This document shows positions 9,918-19,261 of a DNA stretch of 64,000 nucleotides, one piece after another. This DNA comes from Halovibrio variabilis (GTDB lineage Bacteria > Pseudomonadota > Gammaproteobacteria > Pseudomonadales > Halomonadaceae): positions 62,001 through 126,000 of the forward strand of contig NZ_BJXV01000002.1 in NCBI RefSeq assembly GCF_007991175.1, read 5' to 3'. The notes beneath the pieces were generated by a model, which made no database searches, was not told where the DNA came from, and worked only from the letters and a program-made list of their open reading frames with translations. The translations under genes were made by a program, and so were the position numbers. The stretch's first letter is position 1; each line of letters begins with the position of its first letter.

Positions 9918-10853
9918 ATGAAAACGCATTATTCACGCTACGCAGGTGCCTTATTGCTAGCCGCTGGTTTACCAACGGTGGCTTACGCCAATGAGTGCAG
10001 CAGCGTTCGCTTTGCTGAAGTGGGTTGGACGGATATCACCGCCACCACTGCGCTAGCCAGCGAAGTGCTTGCAGGCCTTGGCTATGAGCCGAGAGTTGAC
10101 ACGGTATCCGTACCGATCGCCTATGCGGGTATGCGCAACAATGATTTTGATGTTTTTTTAGGTAACTGGATGCCTTCCATGGCGTCTATCAGCGACCCGT
10201 ATATCGAACGCGGTGAAGTTGAGCGCTTGGCGACCAACCTGGAAGGGGCGAAATACACCCTGGCGGTGCCGCAGTATGTTTACGACGCTGGGGTGACATC
10301 GGTCAATGATTTGAATGAACACGCGGAACAGTTTGATCATAGTATTCACGGCATCGAAGCGGGTAACGACGGCAACGAGCTGATCGAACAAATGATCGAT
10401 GATGACGCCTACGGATTAGGCGATTGGCAGGTGATTGATTCCAGTGAAGCGGGCATGTTGGCGGAACTGCGTGCTCGAGTGCCCAACGAGCAGTGGATGG
10501 TGTTTTTAGGCTGGGAGCCGCACCCCATGAACTCTAACTTCGATATGGCCTACCTTTCTGATGCGGATGATTACTTTGGCCCGGATTTAGGTGGTGCCAC
10601 AGTGCACACCAATACCCGTGCTGGTTTCGTGGATGAGTGCCCGAATGTGGGTGAGCTATTACGCAATATGACCTTTACGTTGGAAATGGAAAACCAGCTG
10701 ATGAGCGCGATCATGGATGATGGCGAAGACCCGCGTGATGCCGCGCGTGAGTACTTGAAGGCGAATGACGACGTGCTAACTGCGTGGTTAGAAGGTGTTA
10801 CCACTCGCGACGGTGAGCCCGGCGCGCCCGCCGTGCGAGCTGCTATTCAGTAA
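9918..10853 (+). CDS. choX: Choline ABC transporter substrate-binding protein, ChoX-like (orphan)
   Basis: Periplasmic OpuAC-family binding protein of 311 residues with a signal peptide (1-24, cut after VAYA). Every ligand residue recalled for Sinorhizobium ChoX is present with exact spacing: W37, W84, Y113 and W199 for the aromatic box around the ammonium group, and D39 and N150 for the hydroxyl (ChoX numbering minus 6). That argues for choline rather than betaine. Start ATG 9918 with an AAGGGGA ribosome binding site. It is divergent from betIBA across the BetI operator. No permease or ATPase gene follows; a terminator does, so it must work with a transporter encoded elsewhere. Confidence 0.87.
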   Translation: MKTHYSRYAGALLLAAGLPTVAYANECSSVRFAEVGWTDITATTALASEVLAGLGYEPRVDTVSVPIAYAGMRNNDFDVFLGNWMPSMASISDPYIERGEVERLATNLEGAKYTLAVPQYVYDAGVTSVNDLNEHAEQFDHSIHGIEAGNDGNELIEQMIDDDAYGLGDWQVIDSSEAGMLAELRARVPNEQWMVFLGWEPHPMNSNFDMAYLSDADDYFGPDLGGATVHTNTRAGFVDECPNVGELLRNMTFTLEMENQLMSAIMDDGEDPRDAAREYLKANDDVLTAWLEGVTTRDGEPGAPAVRAAIQ

Positions 10854-10884
10854 GGTCCATTTATTAAGCTCGCTTCAATGAGGG

Positions 10885-10913
10885 AGGCAGGCCGGAATCC
10901 GGCTTGCCTTTCA
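10885..10913 (+). terminator. Terminator of the choline-binding protein gene
   Basis: An 11-bp stem with one G-U pair (10885-10895 with 10899-10909), a 3-base loop and a short T stretch. It begins about 30 bases past the stop codon. Confidence 0.7.
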
Positions 10914-10954
10914 TCACTAACATAGGCATAATCTGCACCCGTTGATGAGGGAAA

Positions 10955-11031
10955 GGCTACGTAGCTCAGCTGGTTAGAGCACATCACTCATAATGATGGG
11001 GTCCCCTGTTCAAATCAGGGCGTAGCCACCA
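10955..11031 (+). tRNA. tRNA-Met(CAU), elongator type
   Basis: A 77-base cloverleaf including an encoded CCA (11029-11031). The acceptor stem GGCTACG pairs with CGTAGCC, the anticodon loop is CTCATAA with anticodon CAT, and the T arm has GTTCAAATC. The sequence closely follows the E. coli elongator tRNA-Met rather than the initiator, which would carry a C-A mismatch at the top of the acceptor stem. Confidence 0.96.
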
Positions 11032-11128
11032 CATCAGCATTAGCACACTCGCTACTGTTTTTGATAGAGTGCTTTTTTTAAAGCGCTTTAATAGAAATAG
11101 TTTTGTACACAAAAGAGTGTGCCGTTAT

Positions 11129-11238
11129 GGTGGCCCCTTAGGTCCTCCCGCAACGCTAAACTGCGAACCCCGCCAGGCCCGGAAGGGAGCAACGGTAGTG
11201 GTGGCTGCGTGTGCCGGGATGTGGCTTTTGGGGCCGCC
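11129..11238 (+). ncRNA. ffs: Signal recognition particle RNA (4.5S RNA)
   Basis: About 110 nucleotides forming one long hairpin: the ends GGTGGCCCC (11129-11137) and GGGGCCGCC (11230-11238) pair. The conserved Ffh-binding apical part is present (CAGGCCCGGAAGGGAGCA near 11174-11191), as are the asymmetric-loop segments CTCCCGCAACGCTA and GTGTGCCGGGATG. It binds Ffh for cotranslational targeting of membrane proteins. Ends are judged from the pairing and may be a few bases off. Confidence 0.94.
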
Positions 11239-11799
11239 TCCATTTATAGGTATCGTTCTCACCTTAATTGGGCATGATTCTCAGTAAACCAGGCTCTCAG
11301 TAAACCAGGCATAGGCTATTTCTTAGTAATATCACTAAGAAAATTTTGGCAGCTGTGTGCTGTTGCGGGCTTCGCCACTCCCACCTTAAGAAATATACAA
11401 GTCTTAGTTACCAAAATCAGCACTTACAAACTGTAATGTTTTCTCGGGATGCGTTAATTACTCTCATTTGAGTATGTCGATGCTGTAGGTATCTTTGTCT
11501 TCCGCTTAGAAGGCTATTACATTAGCTTGTCTGTAATAAGCGCTTCCTTATATCATGGCTTTTCAGTTACCGGGTTATGCTAATAAAACTTCTTTTATTG
11601 AAATAATGCGTAACGTTTGGCTATTTTTATCACGCTGTTTACGATAAGTAACTATATAGTGCAGAGCCTTATCTAAACAACTATGTTAACGTCGCATAAG
11701 TCTATTTTTCCTCTCCTTACTTGATTCTGTAGTATCTATACAGCATTCCGTGAGCCTATTCGCACCGACCTTTACGGTACTGCTCATTGGTGTAATTGT
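11239..11799. other. Gene-free AT-rich stretch between ffs and the phosphorelay operon
   Basis: About 560 bases with no credible reading frame. It holds a perfect 16-bp tandem duplication (11279-11294 and 11295-11310) and a 7-bp hairpin (TCTTAGT/ACTAAGA, 11321-11340) that could end the SRP RNA transcript, though its T run is weak. It is visibly more AT-rich than the flanking genes. The promoter of the kinase operon must lie in its right part, but I cannot choose one. Confidence 0.5.
11279..11310. repeat. 16-bp perfect tandem duplication
   Basis: Two identical head-to-tail copies of TCTCAGTAAACCAGGC lie 40 bases past the SRP RNA gene. Too short to call an attachment site; most likely a local slippage duplication. 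Confidence 0.85.
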
Positions 11800-14307
11800 A
11801 TGAAAACAATAATCTCTGACCCATCTGGCCGCGAGCCTGGCGACTTCAATACGGAGTCTCAGCGTCAAACCTCACAAATCAAGACCGGCGCCCTGCAGGA
11901 CGCCATATTTAACAGTGCCTATTTCTCTAGTATTGCCACCGATGAAAAGGGCGTCATTCAGATTTTCAACGTCGGTGCAGAGCGCATGCTGGGTTTTTCG
12001 GCGGCGGACGTGGTGAATAAAATTACGCCGGCCGATATATCGGATCCGCAGGAGCTTATTGCCCGTGCCGACGCTCTGAGCAGGGAATTGGGAGAGCCGA
12101 TTACACCTGGGTTTGAGGCGTTGATATTCAAGGCCTCGCGCGGCATCGAAGATATTTATGAACTGACCTATGTACGCAAGGACGGTAGTCGCTTTCCCGC
12201 CATGGTCTCGGTGACGGCCTTGCGTGACGCGGACGACAAGATTATTGGTTATTTGTTGATCGGCACCGACAATACCGTGCGCCAGCAGATTGAAGAGTCG
12301 CAAGCACAGTTTGATAAGCGCCTACATGATCAGCAGTACTATACCCGCTCGCTGATCGAGTCGAATATTGATGCGCTAATGATGACCGATCCGCAGGGCA
12401 TCATTTCGGACGTGAACCAGCAGATGATCACGCTGACTGGGCGTACCCGCGATGAGCTGATCGGTGTGCCGAGCAAGGACTTCTTTACCGATCCAGAGCA
12501 GGCGGATGCCGCAATCCAACGCGTGCTTTGCGAAGGCAAGGTCCGCGACTACGAATTAACCGTGCGCGCATTGAATGGGGCTGAAACCGTTGTGTCTTAT
12601 AACGCGGCCACTTTCCATGATCGCGATGGCAAGGTACAAGGCGTGTTTGCTTCAGCACGCGATGTCACTGAACGCAAGCGTTGGGAGCGCACCCTGCAGG
12701 AGAAAAACGCAGAATTGGAGCGTGCCAGTGGCATGAAGTCGGAGTTCTTGGCCACGATGTCGCATGAACTGCGCACGCCGCTGAATGCGATCATCGGTTT
12801 TTCGGAAGCGCTCAAGGACGGGTTGATCGGCGATATTTCCGAAAGTCAGCATGAGTACATCACCGATATTTTTACCAGTGGGCAGCACTTGCTCTCTCTG
12901 ATCAATGACATTCTGGATCTCTCGAAGGTTGAGGCTGGCATGATGGCGCTCGAACTCGAGCCGGTCGATTTGAATACGCTGCTGACAAACAGCCTGTCGA
13001 TCGTCAAGGAAAAGGCTGCGGCTCGCAGTATCATGCTTGAGCTAACAGTTGGGGAAGATCTGGGCGTTCCGCAGCTCGATATGCGCAAGACCAAGCAGAT
13101 CGTCTACAACCTGTTGTCGAACGCGGTCAAGTTCAGCCCGCCTGGCGCGCGCATCAACTTAAGCGCCAGGAGAGTAGGGCGCGCCAGTGTGGGTACCCTG
13201 CCCGGCGATTGGGCAATGCAAGGCTTTGAATTAGCAAACAATGAATACAACGACTTCCTGGAAATCTGCGTCAGCGACAGCGGGATCGGTATTTCTATCG
13301 CTGATATGGGCAAGCTGTTCCAGGCGTTCAGCCAGATTGATAGCAGCTTGTCGCGCAGGTTTGAAGGTACCGGGCTGGGGCTTGCCATGGTCAAACAGCT
13401 TGCCGAATTGCATGGTGGGACGGTGGCGGTGGCCAGTGCCGAGAACGAGGGTACGTGTTTCGCTGTCTGGTTGCCGTTACGTGTGACAGCTACTCAAGAT
13501 GACCAACAAAAGCGCCAAGTTCTTGCCAACATAGCATCAGATGACCATAACGCAGAGCGCGTGGCGCTGGTGGTCGAGCCGGACAAGCGCGCGGCCGATT
13601 TACTCCGCATGCTGCTTGAGTCTGAGGGCTTTAGCGTGTTGCATGCAGCCAGTGCTGAAGCCGCACTGGCGCTGGCGCCGTTACAACCCCTAAGTCTGAT
13701 TACACTTGATCTGGCCCTGCCGGACATGGACGGTTGGGAGTTCTTATTGCGTATAAGCACAAGCAGTGAGCTGGCGCGGGTCCCAGTAGTAGTGATAGCG
13801 AGCGAGGCCGATAGCAACATGGCGCTGGCCGGTGGCGCCGCTGCGGCTATGCAAAAGCCGATCAGCCGTAGTCACCTGCAAACATCACTGGCTGACCTCG
13901 GACTGCACCCCGATGAGAAAAAAACCCATACCATCCTGGTAGTGGACGATGACCCCAAGGCCGTCGAGGTGATTACGGCATTTTTGCCGACGCCAGCTTA
14001 TGCGGTGGTGCGAGCCTATGGTGGGGCCGAGGCAATTACACTGGCGCAGCGTTTGCGGCCGGACCTCATTCTACTCGACCTTATGATGCCGGTCGTCAAC
14101 GGCTTCGATGTGGTCGAGGCGCTCCAAAGCAATCCCGCTACGGCAAATATAGCGATTCTAGTGGTGACCGCTAAGACAATCACCGAAATAGATCGTGCCG
14201 CGTTAAGTAATAATTCAGATCACATTATCAATATTGTTGAAAAAGCCGGCTTTAGCCAGGAGCGCTTTATCGCCGAAGTCCGGCGTGCACTGCTACCTCC
14301 AAAATAA
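11800..14307 (+). CDS. Cytoplasmic PAS-PAS hybrid histidine kinase with two receiver domains
   Basis: Sensor kinase of 835 residues: PAS (about 31-160), PAS (178-290), dimerisation/phosphoacceptor domain with H322 in SHELRTPLNA, ATPase domain (N box NLLSNAVKFS near 437-446, GTGLGLAMV near 523-531), then two receivers. Receiver 1 has the acceptor D637 but an incomplete acidic pair (VVEPD at 591-595); receiver 2 has D716/D717 and acceptor D760. No signal peptide or membrane segment, so it senses a cytoplasmic cue. The ATG at 11800 has no clear ribosome binding site. It is followed closely by a lone receiver and a receiver-GGDEF-EAL protein, suggesting one phosphorelay controlling c-di-GMP. Confidence 0.88.
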   Translation: MKTIISDPSGREPGDFNTESQRQTSQIKTGALQDAIFNSAYFSSIATDEKGVIQIFNVGAERMLGFSAADVVNKITPADISDPQELIARADALSRELGEPITPGFEALIFKASRGIEDIYELTYVRKDGSRFPAMVSVTALRDADDKIIGYLLIGTDNTVRQQIEESQAQFDKRLHDQQYYTRSLIESNIDALMMTDPQGIISDVNQQMITLTGRTRDELIGVPSKDFFTDPEQADAAIQRVLCEGKVRDYELTVRALNGAETVVSYNAATFHDRDGKVQGVFASARDVTERKRWERTLQEKNAELERASGMKSEFLATMSHELRTPLNAIIGFSEALKDGLIGDISESQHEYITDIFTSGQHLLSLINDILDLSKVEAGMMALELEPVDLNTLLTNSLSIVKEKAAARSIMLELTVGEDLGVPQLDMRKTKQIVYNLLSNAVKFSPPGARINLSARRVGRASVGTLPGDWAMQGFELANNEYNDFLEICVSDSGIGISIADMGKLFQAFSQIDSSLSRRFEGTGLGLAMVKQLAELHGGTVAVASAENEGTCFAVWLPLRVTATQDDQQKRQVLANIASDDHNAERVALVVEPDKRAADLLRMLLESEGFSVLHAASAEAALALAPLQPLSLITLDLALPDMDGWEFLLRISTSSELARVPVVVIASEADSNMALAGGAAAAMQKPISRSHLQTSLADLGLHPDEKKTHTILVVDDDPKAVEVITAFLPTPAYAVVRAYGGAEAITLAQRLRPDLILLDLMMPVVNGFDVVEALQSNPATANIAILVVTAKTITEIDRAALSNNSDHIINIVEKAGFSQERFIAEVRRALLPPK

Positions 14308-14321
14308 TAAAGGTATGACCA

Positions 14322-14723
14322 ATGGCCAGAATACTCATCATCGAAGACAACCCAGCCAACATGAAGTTGGCCTTGTTGCTATTGCACAAAGCCGGACACC
14401 AGACGTACTGCTCGGTCGATGCGGAATCAGGGGTCGCTTTGTCGCGTGTTGAAGTGCCCGATTTGATTCTGATGGATATCCAGCTGCCGGGTATGGATGG
14501 TCTCTCAGCGACCGCGCTGCTGAAGCAGGATCCCAGCACTGCCCACATTCCCATTATTGCGCTGACCGCGATGGCGATGAAAGCGGACAAAGAGAAATGC
14601 GAAACGGCTGGTTGCAACGGTTATATCGCCAAGCCCCTGCGCTACCAGGAGCTTTATGCAGCCATTGATGCGCTGCTGGCCAAGGATGCTGTGGACGTCG
14701 CCGATAAGACTTTTTTGCGTTAA
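14322..14723 (+). CDS. Single-domain response regulator, DivK-like
   Basis: A 133-residue stand-alone receiver: acidic residues E8/D9 (IIEDN), acceptor D52 ([10 protein letters not shown]), the conserved Thr in LTAMA and Lys in YIAKPL. There is no output domain, so it should pass or buffer phosphate between the kinase before it and the GGDEF-EAL protein after it. Gaps are 14 and 11 bases, indicating one operon. The similarity to DivK-type receivers is in the motif spelling; a cell-cycle role is not implied. Confidence 0.88.
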   Translation: MARILIIEDNPANMKLALLLLHKAGHQTYCSVDAESGVALSRVEVPDLILMDIQLPGMDGLSATALLKQDPSTAHIPIIALTAMAMKADKEKCETAGCNGYIAKPLRYQELYAAIDALLAKDAVDVADKTFLR

Positions 14724-14734
14724 CGGAGATCACC

Positions 14735-16870
14735 ATGAGCAGTACTGTTGCCACCGCCACCGCCGGTACTATCCTCATTGTCGATGACGAATTACAGAAT
14801 CGTAGGCTGCTGGAAGTGCTTCTCCTTCCTGAGGGGTATCAAACCGTTATGGCTGCTAGCGGGGAGGAGGCTTTAGCTATCGTCGCCCAGCAAGCACCTG
14901 ACCTGATTCTGCTGGATATCATGATGCCCGGTATGGATGGTTACGCAGTTGCCAGGTCTATCAAGGCAGATGAGCTCACTTCCAATATCCCGATTATCAT
15001 GCTGACCGCACAGATTGACCGGGAGGCCCGTTTGGCTGGCCTGAGCGCGGGGGCGGAGGAATTCCTGACCAAGCCTGTCGACCGCGCGGAGCTATGGCTG
15101 CGCGTGAGAAATCTGTTGCGACTGAAAGCCTATGGTGACTTTCTGATCAACCATACCCTGATGCTGGAGCAGCAGGTGCAGGCGCGCACGGCCACTCTAC
15201 AGCGCTTTCAGAGCGCCATGGATGCGACGGCTGACTCGATCTTTCTGATCGACAGCGCCAGCCAGCGCTTTATCGAAGTCAACGCCACCGCCTGCAAGCT
15301 GTTTGGCTACTCACGCGAAGAATTTCTCGAACTCGCCCCGTCTGAACTCACTTCGATCACGCCAGAGCAGCTACAGTGCGAATTTGAGGCCATTATTGAA
15401 GAAAACGCTACCGGCTTTCACGAGGAAGTATTGCTTAAATGCAATGGCGGCTCCCAAGTGACCGTGGAGATGCATCGGCATGCCATTCGTTCGGGCGATT
15501 CCATGGTGATTGTTGGAGTCTTGCGCGATATTTCCGAACGTAAACTGGCCGAGCACCGGATGTATCAATTGGCCCACTACGATAATGTAACCGGCCTGCC
15601 CAACCGTACACTGTTTTATGAAACGCTCGCGCGGATGCTGGTGTTGACCGAAGAAAATGGCATGACTGCTGCGATCATGTTTATTGATCTGGACCATTTC
15701 AAAAATATTAACGACACCATCGGTCATGCTGCGGGCGATGAGTTGCTGAGAGAATTCAGCAGCCGGTTGATGCAATGCGTGCGCGTGCGCGACACCTTGG
15801 GGCGTCTGGGCGGCGACGAATTCGCCGTGATTCTGTTACTGCCCAATGGGCCGCAGGGGGCGCTCCGGGTCGCCACCAAAATCCGCAACGCCCTGTGTGC
15901 TCCGTTTAGCTTGCAGGGTCATGAAGTGACGGTGACTGCGAGTATCGGCATTACGCTCTCTCCCGATGATGCAGGCGATGCCGATACTCTGCTCAAATAT
16001 GCTGACACTGCGATGTATCAAGCCAAGCATGCGGGGCGAGACACCTACCGATTTTTTACCGGCCAGATGAATACCGACATGCGGGCGCGACTCAAGCTTG
16101 AAATTGCCCTGCGTCAGGCCATCGAAAAAGAAGAGTTCGTGCTGTATTACCAGCCCAAGGTTGAACTCAGCAGCGGCCGTATCGTCGGCATGGAGGCCTT
16201 GCTGCGCTGGGAGCGGCCAGGACATGGCCTAGTGGCGCCCAATGCGTTCATCCCAACGCTGGAAGAAACCGGCATGATCGTCAAGGTCGGGAGTTGGGTG
16301 GTCGCTACCGCGTGCAAGCAGCTCGCCGTATGGGCTAGCACCGACATCGGTCAGGTGCAGATATCAGTTAATGTAGCAGGACGCCAGTTTCTAGAAGGAG
16401 ATCTGGAGGCAGATGTCCGTGCCGGTTTGAGCGACAATAACATCAGTGGCGAAATGCTCGAGCTAGAGCTAACCGAAAGCTCACTGATGGCAAATACCAA
16501 CTGCACCATCTCCAAGCTAAGGAACATGAAACAGTTGGGCGTACAAATTTCTATCGATGACTTCGGCACTGGCTATTCTAGCTTGGCTTATTTGCGTCGC
16601 TTTCCGGTTGATAAGCTGAAGATTGACATCGCCTTTATTCGCAACGTGATCAGCGTCCCTGACGATGCCGCTATCGTGAATGCGATTATCGGCTTGGCCC
16701 ATAACCTACAGATGGAAGTGGTTGCCGAAGGCGTCGAAACAGTGGCCCAGTTGGATTATCTTAAGCGCCACGGTTGCGACCAAGTCCAAGGCTACTATTT
16801 TAGTCGGCCTTTGCCAGCGACCGACATAGAGACGATGCTGCGCGAGCATAAGCACCTAAATTTGGTATGA
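14735..16870 (+). CDS. Response regulator with PAS, diguanylate cyclase (GGDEF) and phosphodiesterase (EAL) domains
   Basis: A 711-residue c-di-GMP enzyme: receiver (1-130, acceptor D61), a short coiled linker (135-155), PAS (about 155-270), GGDEF (275-440) and EAL (450-705). The cyclase motif is intact (GGDEF 359-363) and the product-inhibition I-site RVRD (350-353) lies five residues before it. The phosphodiesterase motifs are also intact: EALLRW (487-492), DDFGTGYSS and the glutamate in VVAEGVET. It may therefore switch direction according to receiver phosphorylation and the PAS ligand. ATG at 14735 follows a GGAG ribosome binding site. Last gene of the phosphorelay operon. Confidence 0.92.
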   Translation: MSSTVATATAGTILIVDDELQNRRLLEVLLLPEGYQTVMAASGEEALAIVAQQAPDLILLDIMMPGMDGYAVARSIKADELTSNIPIIMLTAQIDREARLAGLSAGAEEFLTKPVDRAELWLRVRNLLRLKAYGDFLINHTLMLEQQVQARTATLQRFQSAMDATADSIFLIDSASQRFIEVNATACKLFGYSREEFLELAPSELTSITPEQLQCEFEAIIEENATGFHEEVLLKCNGGSQVTVEMHRHAIRSGDSMVIVGVLRDISERKLAEHRMYQLAHYDNVTGLPNRTLFYETLARMLVLTEENGMTAAIMFIDLDHFKNINDTIGHAAGDELLREFSSRLMQCVRVRDTLGRLGGDEFAVILLLPNGPQGALRVATKIRNALCAPFSLQGHEVTVTASIGITLSPDDAGDADTLLKYADTAMYQAKHAGRDTYRFFTGQMNTDMRARLKLEIALRQAIEKEEFVLYYQPKVELSSGRIVGMEALLRWERPGHGLVAPNAFIPTLEETGMIVKVGSWVVATACKQLAVWASTDIGQVQISVNVAGRQFLEGDLEADVRAGLSDNNISGEMLELELTESSLMANTNCTISKLRNMKQLGVQISIDDFGTGYSSLAYLRRFPVDKLKIDIAFIRNVISVPDDAAIVNAIIGLAHNLQMEVVAEGVETVAQLDYLKRHGCDQVQGYYFSRPLPATDIETMLREHKHLNLV

Positions 16871-17085
16871 TACTTAAAATATCGTTCATCTTTTATTGGG
16901 TTTTAGCAATATTTAAAAATATAGTTTTATAGATAAAATTATATTTAAAAAATAGAAGTTAATGCATGATAATTACTCGGCTCATGCTAATGGCTGAGCT
17001 AAGCGTTTATACTTTCTGATCTTTCTCATCCGTGCAAAAAGGTTAACATGGATCATAGAAAGTCAGCTTTGTTTCTCTCTAAGAT

Positions 17086-17128
17086 GTCCTCTTAGATGCT
17101 TGCCTGCATCTGATTACGATTAGAGGAC
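17086..17128 (+). promoter_or_regulatory. Hairpin sequestering the ribosome binding site of the ferritin-like gene
   Basis: GTCCTCT (17086-17092) pairs with AGAGGAC (17122-17128), and inside that AGATGC (17094-17099) pairs with GCATCT (17106-17111). The right arm of the outer stem is the Shine-Dalgarno sequence of the gene starting at 17135. This could act as a thermosensor or translational switch; structure seen, function inferred. Confidence 0.4.
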
Positions 17129-17134
17129 TTGCTC

Positions 17135-17635
17135 ATGAATAACTTAAAAAAACATAACTTTTTGCCTCAGGATCAGCTCAACTTAGCGTATTCACACGAA
17201 GTGATTGAGCTAAACCGCTATCAAAGGTTGTCGCTTAGCTACCTGCCATTTGATCAATCGGTTAGTCGTTTAATGAACGCTATGGCTATGGAGTGCGAGC
17301 ACCGCCTTCACAATCTGCAAGAAGTGGCTAAGCGGATGGAACTTGACACATGCGTTGATGCGGGTGCGTTGATGGAACCTAATTTTTTAAATATGAACAA
17401 CGATCACTTCTTTGTGGTGGATGAATCCATGAGCCGAAAGACGTTGGTGAGTGCTGAGGAATCCGCTAAACTGTCATGCGTGTTTTTTAGTTGGCTGCTG
17501 GAAACGAATGCTACGCCTGAATTACATCAATCGTTTTTTAATTTTTTAAAGCAGAAAAACAATGAATATCAGGTGCTTTATGAATGTGGTGAGCAGTGGG
17601 GTATAGTCTTTCCTAAGACCCGTCTAGCGATGTAA
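17135..17635 (+). CDS. Hypothetical protein, possible ferritin-like four-helix protein
   Basis: 166 residues, no signal peptide. I do not recognise a named family. The predicted helical pattern and an E-x-x-H pair (AMECEHRLHNLQ, about residues 48-60) preceded by a helix with a glutamate (SHEVIELNRYQRL) resemble the first two helices of rubrerythrin/ferritin-like proteins; a third helix carries EESAKLS. The later metal ligands are not obvious, so this is tentative. The ATG at 17135 is preferred to the TTG at 17129 for its spacing from AGAGGAC. It stands alone, with AT-rich flanks, between the c-di-GMP operon and a DUF3750 gene. Confidence 0.55.
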   Translation: MNNLKKHNFLPQDQLNLAYSHEVIELNRYQRLSLSYLPFDQSVSRLMNAMAMECEHRLHNLQEVAKRMELDTCVDAGALMEPNFLNMNNDHFFVVDESMSRKTLVSAEESAKLSCVFFSWLLETNATPELHQSFFNFLKQKNNEYQVLYECGEQWGIVFPKTRLAM

Positions 17636-17832
17636 ATAAAATAAAAAATTTTATAGGTCGGCGCTTGGTCGTTACTTGATACCCACGGGGAAGTAAGATT
17701 AAGAAGCCTACAGGGCTAACTCAGTAAGCCGGGACGGCCATCTGTTTAGCCCTCCTATAGCCGTTGGGAACCAAACTTGCGTTTCGTGAGCTAGCGCGTT
17801 ATCAACAGGTAACGATCGCCACGGACATCACC

Positions 17833-18591
17833 ATGAAAACGCTACTGCGATGGCTGCTCAGCATGGCGGCGCTTTGCGCGCTGCTAATGATTGGCCCTGT
17901 ATGGATATTGGCAAGCAATCAGGTGGTGACCGATGGGCACTGGTCGACACTTGACCGGTCATCGGCTGGGATAGCGCCTGATCCCGTATCGAATGCTGAA
18001 GCTGTGATACAAGTCTATTCTGCCCGCGCTTATAGCTGGCGAGGGGCGTTTGGCGAACATATCTGGATCGCAACCAAACAGGCAAACGCTGATAGCTACC
18101 GGCTGCACCAAGTGTTGAGCTGGCGCCGTCCAACGGTAGTGTCCTCCATCGATACGCCTGACCGTTCCTGGTTTGGCAACCCGCCTACCTTGCTGGCCGA
18201 CTACCGCGGTGATCTCGCTACGCAGATGATACCGCAGATAGAAGCCGCTGCCGCAAACTACCCCCAAGCCGACTTATATCGTGTATGGCCTGGGCCTAAC
18301 AGTAATAGCTTTATTGCTTGGGTAATTCGTGAAGTGCCAGGTTTTGAGGTAGCGTTGCCGGTGACTGCCATTGGCAAGGATTACATTTTTAACGGCGTGT
18401 TCGCCCCTGCGCCCAGTGGCACCGGTTATCAGCTCTCGTTAGGCGGCGTAGCCGGTATTATGCTGGCCCGGGAAGAGGGTATTGAAGTTAACCTGCTGGG
18501 CTTGAGTTTCGGTATTGATGTCATGCACCCCGCGTTAAAATTGCCGGGCGTGGGGCGACTGGGGATGCCGATACGAGAGCCTGGCCACTGA
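17833..18591 (+). CDS. DUF3750 family protein
   Basis: 252 residues from the ATG at 17833, with an N-terminal membrane anchor or uncleaved signal (residues 3-27). Family hallmarks are visible: DRSSAGIAPDP, the AVIQVYSARAYSWRGAFGEHIWIA segment, YRVWPGPNSNSF, the TAIGKD motif and a C-terminal GVGRLG. The function is unknown. The frame remains open to a TTG at 17764 but that extension has no ribosome binding site. It faces mntR tail to tail with 31 bases between them. Confidence 0.78.
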   Translation: MKTLLRWLLSMAALCALLMIGPVWILASNQVVTDGHWSTLDRSSAGIAPDPVSNAEAVIQVYSARAYSWRGAFGEHIWIATKQANADSYRLHQVLSWRRPTVVSSIDTPDRSWFGNPPTLLADYRGDLATQMIPQIEAAAANYPQADLYRVWPGPNSNSFIAWVIREVPGFEVALPVTAIGKDYIFNGVFAPAPSGTGYQLSLGGVAGIMLAREEGIEVNLLGLSFGIDVMHPALKLPGVGRLGMPIREPGH

Positions 18592-18622
18592 GCCCAACAT
18601 ACTTGGTCAGTGACGTTCCTGG

Positions 18623-19102
18623 TCAGCGACGCTCCTGCTGCTCGGTAAAGCGCTGCATGATGGCGAGTGTTTCATCGCTCACGTGGTGTTCCATGCCTTC
18701 GGCATCAATACGCGCCGTGGCATCCCTAACCCCAAGGGTGCGTAAAAAGTTAAGCACAACATCGTGGCGGGCGCGCGAGGTTTCCGCCATTTCCTGACCC
18801 GCTGCGGTCAGAAATAGTGAGCGATAGGGCTTGCTGGTAACTAATTCCAGCTCATTTAAGCGGCGAATCATTTTTGACACCGTCGCTTGGCTAACCCCCA
18901 TGCGGTTGGCAATATCCGCTGCGCGCGCTTCGCCGCGATGCGTTAGTAAATCGCCGATCAGCTCAACATAGTCTTCAATTAGCTCTGTTTCATGGGCATT
19001 GCGCACCGTTGCATATTGCTGGGCGTGCTGCTCCACCGGCGGCAGTGCATCACTGGGCATGCTGGGGGCGGAAGGTGAAGCGTTTGGGTTGGAATCAGTC
19101 AT
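18623..19102 (-). CDS. mntR: Manganese-dependent transcriptional regulator MntR
   Basis: DtxR-family metalloregulator, 159 residues from the ATG at 19102 (E. coli MntR 155). A winged helix (about residues 50-100, ADIANRMGVSQATVSKMIRRL) is followed by the dimerisation and metal-binding region (EMAETSRARHDVVLNFL, EGMEHHVSDET). It lacks the SH3-like third domain of DtxR, as MntR does. The first 40 residues are a low-complexity Ser/Pro/Ala tail. A perfect MntR-type dyad lies 78 bases upstream, between this gene and a decayed Mn uptake gene transcribed the other way. Confidence 0.88.
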   Translation of the reverse strand: MTDSNPNASPSAPSMPSDALPPVEQHAQQYATVRNAHETELIEDYVELIGDLLTHRGEARAADIANRMGVSQATVSKMIRRLNELELVTSKPYRSLFLTAAGQEMAETSRARHDVVLNFLRTLGVRDATARIDAEGMEHHVSDETLAIMQRFTEQQERR

Positions 19103-19179
19103 TGGCAAATTATATCTAAGGTAATGGCAACAATCATTGGATAGTTCCTGTGATGGTAGCGTATTTTTTTGCAACATTG

Positions 19180-19193
19180 TTAGCCAAGGCTAA
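19180..19193. promoter_or_regulatory. MntR box
   Basis: The perfect dyad TTAGCC-AA-GGCTAA matches the core of the E. coli MntR box (ATAGC-MAAG-GCTAT). It lies between mntR (19102, minus) and the relic of a Mn/Zn-binding protein gene (19262, plus). Confidence 0.68.
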
Positions 19194-19261
19194 ATTATTT
19201 GCACAATGCTTTCTTGTTACGCTAAAAATTCTAACAATGGTGACGTAAAAGGAGAAGTATA

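Noticed and set aside
10955..17760. Genomic island integrated at tRNA-Met, carrying the c-di-GMP operon
   Set aside because: The flank is AT-rich and next to a tRNA gene, but I found no duplicated tRNA 3' end, integrase or mobility gene, and ffs lies between the tRNA and the operon.
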